From the NCBI RefSeq assembly GCF_022682495.2, contig NC_071396.1, positions 26,533,735-26,597,734 on the forward strand: a stretch of DNA of 64,000 nucleotides, given 5' to 3'. Position 1 is the first letter of the stretch. Every line of letters begins with the position of its first letter. The position numbers and the translations under genes are program-made. The DNA comes from Desmodus rotundus. Lineage: Eukaryota; Chordata; Mammalia; Chiroptera; Phyllostomidae. This document shows positions 42,122-54,741 of this stretch, piece by piece. The notes under the pieces are model-generated. The model ran no database searches, was not told the DNA's origin, and saw nothing but the letters and a program-made list of their open reading frames with translations.

Positions 42122-42296
42122 AGCCCTGGCCAGGTGGCTCGGTTGGTTAGAGCACTGTCCCATACACCCAAAGGTTGTGGGTTCGATTCCTGGTCACGGC
42201 ACGTACGAGAGGCAACTGATCAGTGTTTCTCTCTTATGTCAATGTTTCTCTCTCGTTATAAATATATCCTTGGCTGAGGACTAAAAAGAAAGAAAA
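42122..42296 (+). mobile_element. VES-type SINE
   Basis: GCCCTGGCCAGGTGGCTCGG, TTGTGGGTTCGATTCCTGGT and tail ATATCCTTGGCTGAGGACTA. Imperfect flanking repeat GGGATGGTT / AGAATGGTT. Confidence 0.93.
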
Positions 42297-43527
42297 GAAT
42301 GGTTTACACCCCACAATGTCCTAAAAATGCAGAGGCAACTAAAGCATCCTCTAGTCACCAACAAAGATCAACAAACATCGTCATCACGAGCAGCTGGAGA
42401 ACGGAGAAGCCCAGAGAGGCAGGGGCAGCTGCCTGAGGCTGCACAGCACGGGGGCGGCCAAGATGGCCTGGTTCAGGCTGTCTGACGCCAGTGAGGCCTT
42501 CATTCTGCCCAAAGGGAAAAGCTGTGAGTGACAAACCATCCAGAATTGCCCTCGTTTGGGGCCTGATGGTGTTCAGAAAAATCCCTGAACCGCAGGCTTA
42601 AAGTAAAGCAGAAGGAAGCGAGCAAGAAGCTCCTGGGGTCAGTGCCTGGCAGGCCTGTTTTTCTCCACGCTCGTCTTCTCCTTGAGCGCCCCGGCCCTCT
42701 GGCTGGCAATGCCGAGCCCTGCTCTCCATCCATCAGGGAAATAAAGCAGCCTGTCCCAGAGCTGACGCTGAGATGGCTGGCTTGCAGGCACCCAGCCTCC
42801 TCCGAGCACAGAAAATGTATTATTGATACACCTCACCAGCCATTACTGGCTCACGCCGGGACTCCAGCATCCAACTGGAGCAGAGAGAGCAACGTGATGG
42901 ACGTGCTTCACCTGCGCTGATCGGGGCTCCCTTCAAAGCCACGGCGACCCCGAGTGGTGGCACGGCGCCTCCTCAGGGAAAAGCCCCCCCTCACGCACGC
43001 ACATTAACCAGACATCACGTGAGGCCGCGGGGGGAGCAGATCAGCCAGTGCCTGGCACCTGGCGGAAAGAATTAAGCTCATTTCTCCAAATCCCCAATAA
43101 CGGGGTATCAGAAGGTCAGGATCTCATTAAATTCAAGCTGGTTTTGGATTCAGTCCCAGTTTCTGATTCTGTCCTTCTCCCCCTCCAGCTCTGCTGTGGT
43201 GGGGACCCGTCCCCTTTGCACCTCCTCGTGCCTGCATCCTACCGTCTTGTCTGCGCACAAATATATTGAGCATGCCTTCAGTGTCCAGGAGAGGTGACAG
43301 ACCTGACATGCTGTGGGGGACAGAGCGTGTGATGAGGCATGTGAGATGGGCGAGCCTTCCACGCCAGGAGGGGAGACCAGGCAAATGTGGAGGTGTGGGG
43401 GGGTGTGGGGGGGAGGGGTCAGGCACCTGGGTGAGCTGAAAGAAAGCAAGCATCTGGCTGGTTGGCTGGTTGGCAGGGGGTCAGGGGGCTCAGCAAATTT
43501 CCTATGGAAAGGCTTTCCTGTTTCTTT

Positions 43528-43716
43528 TTTTAATTGACTAGAGAGAGAGAGAGAGTTAGAGAGAGAGAGAAACATCAATCGGTTGCCTTAACCGGTTGAC
43601 CTCAGATGGAACCTGCAACCTTAGGTATGTGCCCTGACCAGGGATCGAACCTGCAAACCCGCAAGCTTTTGGTGTATGGGGCGATGCTCCAACCAACAGA
43701 CCCACCGGCCAGGGGC
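43528..43716 (-). mobile_element. VES-type SINE
   Basis: AGAGAGAAACATCAATCGGT, ACCAGGGATCGAACCTGC and head ACCGGCCAGGGG. There is an extra block between the tail and box B with a second ACCTGCAACCTTAGGTATGT unit. Confidence 0.9.
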
Positions 43717-44239
43717 CTCCTATAGGCTTTATCAGGCGCACCTAGCTGACTGCAGCTTTCAGCCACCCCCTTCGTTGTTTTGCACAGTAAGTCCCCACTC
43801 AACATCCTCCATAGGTTCTGCAGCCTGAAGGGGACCTACGGATAATGAAACCAGTTTTGCCGTCGGCCGAGCGGTACAAACAAGAGCTGAGTTCCTAGAG
43901 CGTTCCGGCAGTGTGGTAAGGACACTATGCTGAACGAAAAACCATGTCGCCATTCCAGAACCCGCTGTCAGTGCCTGTTTTGGTCCTTATTCCACTCTCC
44001 CTGCCCCCGCAAATCTTTTACCTCCTTTCCTGCTCCATCATTCTCCTTGTCCAGCAGGGGATGGCTGGTCTCTCTGCAGAACATGCGTTCATTTCCCTCC
44101 CTCCCTGGGCACCCTGGGGAACTGGGGGTCACTTCCTTCCTTGATCTAGGCTGGTTCCCTGCCGACTCTGGCCACCAGTACCTGCTGAACAGGCCGAGGG
44201 TTCCTAAGCTGAGTTTCTAAGGGGCCTGGCAGCCCCCAC

Positions 44240-44415
44240 GTCCCCTCGGAGCACACCAGCCACCACGCTGGGAGACTCCCACTCCACGTGGAAAAGGCTC
44301 AGGCAGACAGACCTCAGGAGAAGCCACACCTGCCGACACCTTGACCTTGGACTTCTAGCCTCCACGAGAAAATGAATTTCTGTGAAAAAATATATTGTTG
44401 TTGTTTAGGTCACGG
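44240..44415 (+). repeat. MLT1-like LTR 3' part
   Basis: CACACCTGCCGACACCTTGA, CCTTGGACTTCTAGCCTCCA and GAAAATGAATTTCTGTG follow the end of the MLT1 consensus. Solo and truncated. Confidence 0.75.
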
Positions 44416-45497
44416 GGGGTCACGCACCTCACCTGGTCACTAGGGGCCACTGCCTGCTAGCGTCTGAACTAATTTAAGAAGCTGGAGGGTAGCAGCAAGT
44501 CGGAGGGGAAGTCCTCCAGGGCCAGGCCCACTGATTCACGAGAAACGCGGTCACCAGCGGGAAGGACAGAAAGAATGGAAGTCGGCAGGAGAAAGGGAAC
44601 CCACCAGCTTCCTGGAAGCAAACAGTGTGGGACGAACATGTCTCCAGGTGCGGCGGTGGGGAGGGGTCACCGTACCACCACGGAGGGCAGTGGCCGGTGG
44701 TCACAGAGGAACAGGGTTTCCCTCCCTTTCAGGCGGGACTGAAGGCTGCAGCCATGGCTAGGAACTGTCTGTTTTTTTAAAAATACTGAGCTATTCATGC
44801 CATTATAGGCCTTTCTGTGACAAGATGCTCTGAATTCCCTCTGCGACGTACGGAAGGGTTTTCACGCTTCTGGAAATTGACCCTCTGCCCTGGACACCTG
44901 CCTGGGCAGCATCTGGTCCATCCATCAGATGGCCCTGAGTGGCAGACAAGTCTCACGTTTCTTGACCTTGGGAGGACTATTAACCATGGCCACGCCCTGC
45001 CTTTCTCTGTCAGCTGCAGGACAAGCTTCCAAGGGTGGCCAGAGGCGACAGTCGCGCCCTTTGCTCTGGATGCTTCCGATGAGCTGGGAGCACTGGGTTC
45101 AGACAGTAGCCTCCGGTCTTGCCTCCCACGGGCCAGCCACTGCCTCTGCTGTGGCCGTGACCGCTGACATCCACGGGCAAAGTAACGCCCCATGGGAAAA
45201 TGCCTCAGCATCACTATGCGCAAAAACACCTCTGCATCTGTAATGCACAGCCCCACGGGCGTGGCCTCACTAGGCGGCGCGCTGGGGGATGTGAGCCTGC
45301 ATGCCAATGTGGAGGACACTGGGCAGGGGGCAGAGCTGCTTCTCAAAGGCCACTTCCAGAGCCCGGTGGCGCGGGGGTGGGGAATGGCCCCAAAGGATAC
45401 ACCGCGTATTGGGCGTATCTACAAAATACTGAGACGCGCTTGATCCTTAAACGTAGGCGAGGGCAAGAGCACCTCTCCTGGTGTTCTGTGTGCTTAC

Positions 45498-45607
45498 CTG
45501 TTGTACAGGAGAATGTCTGGCTTCCAAATCTGGCCGTCTGGGAAGCGAACGGTCTTCACGCCCGGGTATTCCGACGTGTTCCACTGTAAGTAGTGATCTG
45601 TCCAAGA
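45498..45607 (-). CDS. CHRNA7: CHRNA7 exon 4 (110 bp), binding loop A
   Basis: The exon starts with [10 protein letters not shown] and ends in ILLYN plus two bases of the next serine codon, residues 81-117. It contains the loop A tyrosine (Y115 of the precursor, Y93 mature) in LLYNS, one of the aromatic residues that box the agonist, and an N-glycosylation sequon NTS at the position where human has NVS. The motif [12 protein letters not shown] is typical of the nicotinic extracellular domain. The acceptor is CTGCCAG before TCTTGG at 45607, and the donor is AACAG|GTAAGC at 45498/45497. It ends in phase 2 and joins exon 5, which supplies the last base of the serine codon. Length equals the human exon. 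Confidence 0.98.
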
Positions 45608-46564
45608 CTGGCAGACACAGACAGGGGTGTTGAGAGCACCTGGCTTCCTCGCCGACTGACAGCACTTCTAGGAGGTTATCACGTAAGCGCAAAGCCCGAA
45701 AAGAGATCCGGACATTTATTAACGTAGTCAAGTCGCTAGCTATAGAATTTAAGGAGACCAGGAATTAAAGAATCCTTTCCTTCCCAAATGACCGTGAATG
45801 ACAGAAAAAACACATTTCGGATCTCGCTGTCACCGCAACCATGTTCAGAGGGGAGCGAGCAAGTTCATTCCTGTCCACCGCTTGCCCCCAGCAGCCCCCT
45901 CCTTCCCCGAGAGATGGGTGTTTTCTAGCCAAATGAATCAAATGTTTTGTTTTCCAAATTTTCCATAAGGAGGCTTTGTAAAAATACATTGACTTATTTC
46001 CATTGGAATAAGAACAAGGCTGGAAAAATGTAGACTGTTTATTTCTGTGAAACACTTTGTGCAGCTGCAGGGAAACATCTGAGAAACTTCTACGGGGCTT
46101 GTGTGGGGGCTTCAAGTCTTATTTTCAGGTGGGAACAGAGCTTCTGACGCCACGACCCCAAAATGCACATGCTTGGCCTTGGTGGGAAAATGCTGAGTCA
46201 GGACACAGGGTGTGGGGAAGGACCAGCAAATATTCATAAACACACGGACATGGAGTGCATCTCCTTGGGGCCGGCCCGAAATTGGATTTTGAGTGACCTT
46301 TGCCAGAGGGATGCCAATGCCTGGGCCCCCCCCTGTCCTGGGCCCACACCCACTAGCCCCACCTGGACCAATCGCTGTGTAAGGACTGCTCAGGGGGGCT
46401 GGCCTGAGGTTGCTATGCAACCAGCATCACCCAGCCTCGCAGGCCTGGCAGGTGTGCACTCAGTAGCCCTTACAAGCAGGGCAGGCCCCCTGCCTGTATC
46501 CAGGCCCCTGAGGGCCACGTGTGCTCTGGAGCTCAGACTTTCTCGGATGTAGAAAGCTAGGTGA

Positions 46565-46796
46565 GCCCTGGCTGGTGTGGCTCAGCGGTTGAGTGCCAGC
46601 CTGCAAACCAAAGAGTCATGGGTTCGATCCCCAGTCAGGGCACATGTCTGGGTTGCGGGCCAGGTCCCCAGTAGGGAGTGTGCAAGAGGCCACAGATCGA
46701 TGTATCTTTCATACATTGATGATTCTATCCTCTTTATCTCTCCCTGACTCCTCTCTCTAAAATAAATAAATAAATAAAATCTGTAAAAGAATGATA
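46565..46796 (+). mobile_element. VES-type SINE
   Basis: GCCCTGGCTGGTGTGGCTCA head, GGTTCGATCCCCAGTCAGGG, tail (AATA)n. Target-site duplication AGAAAGCTAGGTGA / AGGAAGATAGGTGA flanks it with two mismatches. Confidence 0.95.
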
Positions 46797-48389
46797 GGAA
46801 GATAGGTGATGCCACCTGGCCAGCAGGGACCAGGAAGACTCGTCATAAGCAAACACATCACCGTCTTGGCAGCAAAGCATGCGTATTTATACTAGGTGAG
46901 ACCCCAAACACCCCCACCACACCCCAATGTCTGTTCGACCTCAGAGTCAAGGACTCGGATGCAAAGTTACAAGAACAACAGCGAGGGAAGATGTCGCTAT
47001 TCAGAGCTGTCGGGCCTTGGGAATGCGCTCCTAGAGCTAGGGCAGTGGGGTGCAAGGGCGTGTCCCCAAGGCCCCTGCGTCCCCCAGAGAGGGCAGGCCA
47101 GCATGGGAGTGGAGGTCGCAGTTCTGGGGCTACCTGACCGGACAAGAGTGGACAGCCAGGTGAGTCACGTCCTTTTACAGCCACGCACCTTCGCGAACGG
47201 GGACGTGGGGATGTCTAGTGTGCTGAAGTGTTACCTGGGCACCTGGACTGACACTCACCTGGCTGGCGTCTCTAATCAGAGGTGGGCGGTTGGGGGAGGG
47301 GAGGCTGGCACCCAGCAGGGCAGATCTTATTCAAGTGGTCTCACAGGAACACCTGGGCACTGTGTCTGGGGCAGCCTGCTCCGTCCCGGCACCGATGGCC
47401 CAGCCCACCCTGCTTCTCTCTCCCTTGTCCTCGGCATGAGCCCGTCCTTGCTCCACGCCTGTGCCCCCTTTCTCTGATCTCCTGTCCCACCCAGGGTACT
47501 CCTCTGCGTTGCTAACTGATTATGCCAGGGCCTGTCCTTGTCCCCACCACCTCCATGCCAACCTGGGCCCTCAGGAAGTGAGAACGGGTAGTTCCAATGG
47601 CCCCATGTCTGCACTGCAGGGCGCCTCCCAGCAGGTTCATGCGTCCTGTCTCCTGCCCCGCCCCCCATGCCCCCGCTCAGTGGCATGCGCCCATGGGCCT
47701 GAATCCAGCCATGTCGCTTGCTCGGCCCCGTGGGTGGACCTCAATTGCCCCGATGCAGGACATCGGCCTGGTCGCCACTCCTGTTGACCAGAGCAGATGC
47801 GGGCGCATAGACCCTAAGAGGGGGAGGCGGGGAACTTTGAACTTGAACGCGGCTGGACAGAAGTGTGGGTAGCCCGGGCGCCCCTATTCGCAGCTGGCAC
47901 CTGAAGTGGGGGCAGCCGTGAGGGACTGAGCCCTGGACGGCCGAGATCTGACGCTCTCCAGGGAGACAGTGGAAGAATAGAGTCACGTGGGCGGACCCCC
48001 GGCCGGGGTTCAGAAAATCAGAGAATGGGTTGGTGCTGTGGACAGCACCATGTATTTGCTATGGAAACCTACGCACATACGTACGTGCTGATCTGTCTCA
48101 ACTATTGTGACGTCAGAGGAAGAAAGAGGCCTCCTGCTCCTGCCCGCCCCCACCCCCGGAACTTTGTCTTCTCTCAGTGTGACAGGGCGATTGAAACGTC
48201 ACCCTTGATGGTGGGGTGCTAGCGTGGCCCTCAGCCAGCCACCTGGCTCACTTACCCACAAGCACGATGGGCAAAGTGATCATTCAGAAGTCAAACAGGA
48301 AACACTTTAGAAAGCAGCACGGTTTATGATCTAATGCTACGACGTGAATGCCGTTAGGTGCTTCGTTAGAATTAGGAGGTGACAAACAG

Positions 48390-48530
48390 GGAATGCTGCA
48401 TTTTGCTGCATATATCATGCAGCCACGGTTTTTGTGCGCATTATACATGGGATGATTTACACGCACGCCCTTATGTTTCCCTCAAAAATTTGGTGGACAA
48501 GTGCGCATTATACATGGCAAAATACAGTAC
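48390..48530. repeat. Unidentified repeat with 17-bp exact direct repeats
   Basis: GTGCGCATTATACATGG occurs at 48434-48450 and again at 48501-48517, start to start 67 bp. The right copy is followed by CAAAATACAGTAC. The pattern recalls eroded DNA-transposon ends, but I cannot name a family. Confidence 0.55.
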
Positions 48531-48883
48531 TATAAGGAGGACTGAAAACCTAGAGCCAGAAGAATGGTCAAAATTCCAAACGAAGAGAAGACAGATTTTT
48601 TTTTTTTTTTTCAGAATGCATGCGGCTCTCTGGGTGGCTCCGATATCTCTGCCATTTCGTCGCACAGATTGAATCAGACGGCATCTGACAGGCTTTGGGA
48701 ATAATAGAACTAATCCACAGAGAAAATCCACCAACTGCTTCTTCCCAGAACTGTAAGGAGGCAGATAGAGAGACCAGCCGCTTTCTCCTCCTTCAGGCCA
48801 AGTGACCGGAAAGTCGGCCAGAGTCAAGGCCAAGTGCAAGGATGGGAAACAAAATCAATAAACTGAGAATTTACGGTACTTCT

Positions 48884-48885
<2 letters not shown>

Positions 48886-48924
<39 letters not shown>
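48886..48924 (-). repeat. T39 homopolymer (poly-A on the minus strand)
   Basis: Uninterrupted run of 39 thymines. It could be the tail of a minus-strand retrocopy whose body lies above 48925, but no AATAAA precedes it and no target-site duplication was found. Confidence 0.9.
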
Positions 48925-48927
<3 letters not shown>

Positions 48928-50519
48928 TTTCTGCCTCTCCTATTTTGAATGTATAGAAAAATCTAGCATTTGCAGAATGCTGGTCTGAGATACCTTGGGG
49001 AGACTATGCAGATTTAGATTTCCAGAACAGGAATGCAGCAGCATGGAACTCCAGGGGCCCAGTTTCCTGGGCTCTCTGTCCCCGCCCTGGCCACTTGGCT
49101 GCCCTCCCTGGGGACCCCGGCCCGCTAGCCTTCTGTATGGAGTTGCTCTCGTATCTGCCCGTGAGCCAGGCTGGCTACGGTGGCTGGCCTCCAGGGACAG
49201 AACCCAACGAGCAGGGACCAAGTGGCAGTTGTCTCATGAATGGTCTCAGAGCAGCTTCCAAGGCTGCCCTGGTGACCTCTGAGTCCTCCATGTCCAGGTT
49301 GTGGCCACAGTGCACAGGGCACAGCTTTCCAGGTGGGAACACCAAATGGGACCGAGGTTTGGATTTGGTGACCACTAAGGTCCCTTCTAAACCCCAGGTA
49401 ACTATCTGAGAGTTGTTCAGTCTGAGCCGGGAATCAGTGTCACAGTGGCCACAAGAGGCTTCCCAGGTGAATGTGTCACACGTGCCCTAAAGGCACCTGG
49501 CCCAGGGTCCATATGGTGGGCATTTGGGAACAGGCGCTAGTGAGCGATGCCGCGCCGAGAAACGCCATCGCCGGAAACCCCGCCGTCCACTCTGCCTCCC
49601 GTGGCCCTTCCAGGAAGTTACTGGACAGTCGAACCTTTCTGTAGGTTGTAAGTGACACAGCCTGCCTGTAAAATGGCTTGGAAGGCGAAACCGGGTTTCA
49701 TCCACGCTTGGGTCCCCTCACGTGATCTACGGCAATGCCTCCGAAGCAGGTGCTTGGAAAGACGAGCGGAATAAGTATGGGAGACTAAAGAGGCGAGTTT
49801 TGAAATGACTGAAGCGGGGTGCTGCTGCGAGTACGAGACCTAATTAGCACTAAGCTCTGCTTGGAAGAGATTTACAGGTCTCTGGTGGATCTTCCGAAGC
49901 AAGGATGTTTATTTATGGAGCAGATGAGTTCAAAACAGTACGTGATAATGTGGTTACAGTTTTCTCCTAGAAATCAACATCCTTCAAAAAAAAATTGCCA
50001 CATCTTTGTGCTGCTGAAGAGCAGCCACTTCCTGAGGACTGAGAAATACAGATGCCAGGGGGACAGGCCTGGCCATGACCTTCTAGGCCGTGAGAGCATG
50101 GCATGTCTGTCAATGTCAACATGGGCTCCGCAGTCTAGCAGGGACAGGAAATGTCCAGCTTCACGCGAATAAGGCAGTGTTTGCCTTGCCCCCCTGAATT
50201 CCTAGGGCTTTATCTTACACTTCAGTGGTCAAATATTATTCGGGGGTGGCCTTTATTTTGCTTCATAATATCGTAGCCCCTCCTTGGTTCACCTCGAGTT
50301 TTCTGTTTCATTCATTTGTCCCCCAAAAGTGTTCAGGGTTTGCAGTGGGGTCCCCCGCTAGGAGCGGGGAAGAGCGGCCGGTGAACAGGTCCAGAGAGGA
50401 CCCCAGACCTCCAGAAGGATTCCTTCTGGTGGGGGAGGGGCACTCGGGGGCCCACTGACAAGTAAACAGCTAAAAGCTTGTCACTGTGACAAGTGCTTTG
50501 GAAGGAAAAAAGCAAGTGG

Positions 50520-50795
50520 GGTGCTGTGGGCTGCATGTCTTTCTCCCCCTGAAATCTCTGTGTTGAAACCCGGTGTGATGGGATTGGAGGTGGGGCCTGT
50601 GGGAGCGAATAGAACAGGAGGGTGGGGCCCCGGGAAGGAGATTCGTGCCCTTTTAAGGAGAGGCTACCACAGAATGGTGCCTGACCATGACCTTGGACCT
50701 ACAGCATCCAAAACCGAGAGAAGTAAACGTCTGTTGTTGATAAGCCACCCAGTTGAGGGCATTTTGCTGCAGCAGCCCAAGCTCACTAAGGTGCA
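50520..50795 (+). repeat. MaLR-type LTR fragment
   Basis: GATTGGAGGTGGGGCCTGTG, AGATTCGTGCCCTTTTAAGG, GACCTTGGACCTACAGCATC and GATAAGCCACCCAGTTGAGG are in MaLR LTR order on the plus strand. Confidence 0.75.
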
Positions 50796-52034
50796 AGGGG
50801 AGGAGAATAGAGCGAGCTGTGGGTGAGTGGGGAGGGTTTGGGACTATAGGTAGGAGCTCAGGGAGGACCGGGCTGAGAAGCGATCCCTAGGAAGAGACCA
50901 TAGAAAACAGTGAGGGAGGAAAGCAAGTGATTCTTGGGGGAGGAGCCTTCTGGACAGGGCGGGGAGGGGCAGAAGCCCTGAGGGGGATGCGCTTGGCCCA
51001 AGTCTTCAGGACATCAGGAGGGAGGTGCTGGAGAGGCAGCATGGGCTGGGCAGGCAGGGAGTCAAGAGCCACTTCAAGGCGGTCATCTCCTATGCCGGGG
51101 GAGTGAGCCAGGAGCCCCTGGAGGGCGGAGCCTCGATCTTCTCTCGCTAGGATCCCACTGACCACTCTGTGGAGAAGAGATGCCACCCGGGGAGGGAAGG
51201 GCCAACCCGGAAGCCTGGCTCCGAGGCTCTGAGACAGCGGAGTTGAGAGCAGATGCTGGCTTAGACCAGGGTGGGAGCCATCAGGTGATGCTCACTGCTT
51301 GGCCCCTGAATCTTTTTTGAAGGTGGAGCTGCTGGGATTTAATGCCAGATTGGATGTGGGGGAGAAAGATAAGAGCCATGGTGGCCCTGAGGCTTTTGGT
51401 CTGAGCCAAGGGATCCGTGGAGTCCCCGTTCATCCTGAATGAGAGGGCTGCAGGGGGGCAGGTCTGCAGCCCACTGGGTTGAATGGCCTCTCGGGCACAG
51501 CGGGGAGGCCGCCGGAGGGCACCAGCTCACAGGGGGGTCCTCCAGCTCCGGGAGGGATGAGTGGCTGGAAGGAGAGGAGGAGACAGCAGAGGACTCTGGG
51601 AGTGACCAGTGAGTTAGGAAAACCTAACAGACAGGTGTCTGCATGCCAAGTGAAGAAGGATTTCAAGGAACGGAAAACAGTCAGCTCCGCCACATGCTCC
51701 CGAGTTCAGTAAGGTAAAGGGGAAAATCAATCACCAGAAAGCCCAGAACAATGAAATTCTACCCCAGGTGGTGTTAGGCAGGGCAGGAATTGGTGGAAAG
51801 GGGCACTGGGTGGTGTAGTTCTGCTTCCTGACAGAGGTGGAGCTGCTGAGCTGAAGGCATTCCTGGCAATGCACCATTGGGACCCTTGGGATTTGTGCAT
51901 TGCATTGTATGCGGATTTACCCGTGAGAGACAAAAAATCTATATAGACACTAAGGTGTTCATGAAATTCATGGGTAAAAGTACACCGATGTTAGCTCTTC
52001 TACTTGGACCTGCAGTTAAAAATAAGCTATATCA

Positions 52035-52245
52035 GCCCTGGCTGGTGTGGCTCAGTGGATTGAGTGCAGGCCTGCAAACTAAGGGGTTGCCGGTTCGATT
52101 CCCAGTCAGGGCACATGCCTGGGTTGCAGGCCAGGTCCCCAGTAGGGGGCGCATGAGAGGCAACCACACATCGATGTTTCTTCCCTCTCTTTCTCCCTCC
52201 CTTCCCCTCTCTCTAAAAATAAATAAATATAAAATCTTTAAAATA
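52035..52245 (+). mobile_element. VES-type SINE
   Basis: GCCCTGGCTGGTGTGGCTCA head, GTTCGATTCCCAGTCAGGGC, CCCCAGTAGGGGGCGCATGA, tail (AATA)n. One of the most consensus-like copies in the window. Confidence 0.95.
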
Positions 52246-54345
52246 CATATTTTAAAAAAGCTCGATCAATAGAAAGATGGAGAGCTGGCCAGACGTGCGA
52301 TAAAGTCAGCATAGTAAAATGCTAAATAATGATAGAGCCCAGGCAGCTGGTGTGTGGGTGCTCACTGGAAGTTCAACTTTTCAGCGTGTCTGAAGATTCT
52401 CATTAAAAACTTGTAAAAAAAAATGCTAACAGCCTTTTGTAACCTGGGGCTCAGTGGTTGGCTCACCCAGAGCCAGAGAAGGGTGGGTTTCCTGAGGATG
52501 GGGGTGTTGGGGGACACTGCTTGGAGGGACCTATAAGATGAGGAGGAGACCGGGGAGTCTCGGGTGCAGGGTCCTGGGGGGCACACTGCGATGTGTCTGC
52601 CTGCTATGCAGAAGGACCCACACGCCCTACTATGGTGTGAGAGGCAATAGAGACGCCATCTACAGCGAGGCTCTCTGCAGGGGCCTGGAGGTGGGACCTC
52701 ATCCCGGGAGCACCCAGGAGCACCCAGGGCTCAAGGAGGGAGGCTCCAGTGGGTGGGCACAGGTGTGAGGGTGGGGCCTGCTCGCTGAGGAGTGCTACTT
52801 TCAATCCCTCAGGGGAAAAATGCTCACATATTTCTGCCTCACTCCTCACGGGTAGGCTGTGCTCGGGGCCTCACTCACGGCTAAGCGTGCCCCTGCGACA
52901 CACAGCGGATGACTGAATGGATTCGTTTTCCTCACACCTGCTCCCACTGGCATTCCCGCTAAAGCTCGCCTGCCGGAGAAGGCCCTTGGGAACCCCTGAG
53001 CGCCTGCCACTCCCGCTTCCCTTATGTCAGCTCTCACCACGGGATGTGACCCAGGGGCCGAAGGGTCAGCTCAGAGCACTACGTGGACGATGCTACAACC
53101 TGCGTGACACTCTCAAAGATCAGGCATGTTTCAATTCCCTGCTTCCAACACAATGAAAGGACAGACCCATCACGTCGTCACCTGGTGCTGCACCTTGAAG
53201 AAAACTAGGTAATGTTTGGCATGTCATGTGGAAGAAGTTCGAGGAATTGAACAACACCGCGGTGACAAAGTGTCTGTCATTATGAACTCTACGTATCCCT
53301 GCATCTGCTTTTAAAAGGGATACGGTGGGTGGAATCTGGATCGATGGCTCAGTTCTAGTAATAAAACAGAGCCATCTATAAACGTGGAAATGAGCTTAGA
53401 ACAAAGTTTGCATCCTTGGTAAAGCAATGAGTTTCCAATTTGTCGTTTAATAATTACTGATGAAAATTTGTAATTAGTGTCACCTTGACGAATTTTGTGC
53501 CAAAATTCATGATCCTAAATTAGATCCTGAAGAGAAATGTTTCATACTTATTTTTTGAAGGAATATTTTTAGGCAGATATTTACATTTGAGAGAACCAAG
53601 ACAGGGTGATTAGTAGAAGACTTTCGAACAGAACATTCTCTCACAGCACGACAAAATTTGGTTTGCGAAGTGGAATAGAAGAGCGCAAAGACAACAAGAG
53701 GCCTGTAAACCAGCGGACCGTTCAAGAAGGGCTTGGTGGTGTTTTGTTTTGTTTTTTTTTTTGAATGACTGAGATGCACGTCAAATTATATGCTACCTAA
53801 ATAGATTCCATTCCAAATAGAGACGAACAGTCTTATTTTTCCATCTCAGTATTTACAATTTGATGGACGTGGCATCGTTTGCAACTAATCAATTTTAGGT
53901 TAGCATTTTAGATGTCACACTGAAAACCCAGGGGTGGAAGAATGTAGCCCTTCAAAATCTCATCCGGCGGGGTCACAGGCGCAGGGAGTGAGGAGAGCTC
54001 TGGGTTCAAGTGCATCCATGTGGGGGGCATGCACCAGTGACGGCGCTGGCATGGACACCTCCACGCAAACCTGAATCGTATGACTTGTCTCGCATGAAAT
54101 GCTTTTGAAATGTTCGTGGGCCACCCTGTCACAAAAGGCACGCCTGTCTGGAGCCTTGCAGAACGCAGTGTGCTCCCTTGAAGGTGGGACCTGGGACTCC
54201 CCTGTCCACACACGCACAGTCAGGGACGACAGCCAGTCCCGGCTTTCCTCCCGGGTCCGCTGCTCTCCCCACAATTCCCACACTAGCACCCCAGAAGCAA
54301 GCGCGGGGACATCTGTGGGCGGGGACGGCCGTGGTCTCAACTTAC

Positions 54346-54390
54346 CATTTGCAGCCAAATGTTGGTGGTTAGCACTTGGTTCTTCTCATC
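54346..54390 (-). CDS. CHRNA7: CHRNA7 exon 3 (45 bp), binding loop D
   Basis: The exon encodes 15 whole codons, DEKNQVLTTNIWLQM, residues 66-80 in human precursor numbering. It forms beta-strand 2 of the extracellular ligand-binding domain and carries the loop D tryptophan (W77 of the precursor, W55 of the mature chain), which lies on the complementary face of the acetylcholine site. The acceptor is a pyrimidine-rich tract ending in AAAG just above 54390, and the donor reads ATG|GTAAGT at 54346/54345. The exon is phase 0 on both sides, so skipping it would keep frame but remove loop D. It is too short to appear as an open reading frame and was found by reading the splice signals and the conserved protein. 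It is the most 5' exon in this window. Confidence 0.97.
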
Positions 54391-54725
54391 CTTTAAAAGA
54401 AAAAGAAAAGAACGGTAACTGTGCTTCACATGGTTTGAGACTGCGGGAACGTGGAGGAATTAGAATGTGCACCAAGCCCTCCCAGGAATCCTTGAGCAGC
54501 ATCGCGCCCAGAGTGAAGCTTTTCTCTGAATTCTGAGGTCATACGCATTTATGATAGAGCACTTACAAAAGGCCAGAAAGTGTAAAATAGAAAATTAAAA
54601 CCCTGTAACTGCACCATCTTTTATACTTTAAAAAATTAAATTGGATGCAAAGTCCAATTTTTAAAAGTCAAATGTATTACCAGGATGTGTAGAGTTTAAA
54701 ACGAGCATAAATATTTTACGCCGCA

Positions 54726-54741
54726 CCCCCCCCCCCCCCCC
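54726..54741. repeat. Poly-C run
   Basis: A homopolymer of about 16 cytosines after CCGCAC, followed by CGCCGGGG. Confidence 0.85.

Larger units (their letters stand above)
45608..54345 (-). other. CHRNA7: CHRNA7 intron 3
   Basis: An 8.7-kb intron with GTAAGT donor and CTGCCAG acceptor. It contains SINEs (46565, 52035), a MaLR LTR (50520), a 17-bp direct-repeat block (48390-48530) and a T39 run (48886-48924). The stretches 45700-46560, 46810-48380, 49000-50510, 50800-52020 and 52260-54340 are unique, except for AT-rich DNA at 53210-53900 with no recognised repeat. Confidence 0.93.
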
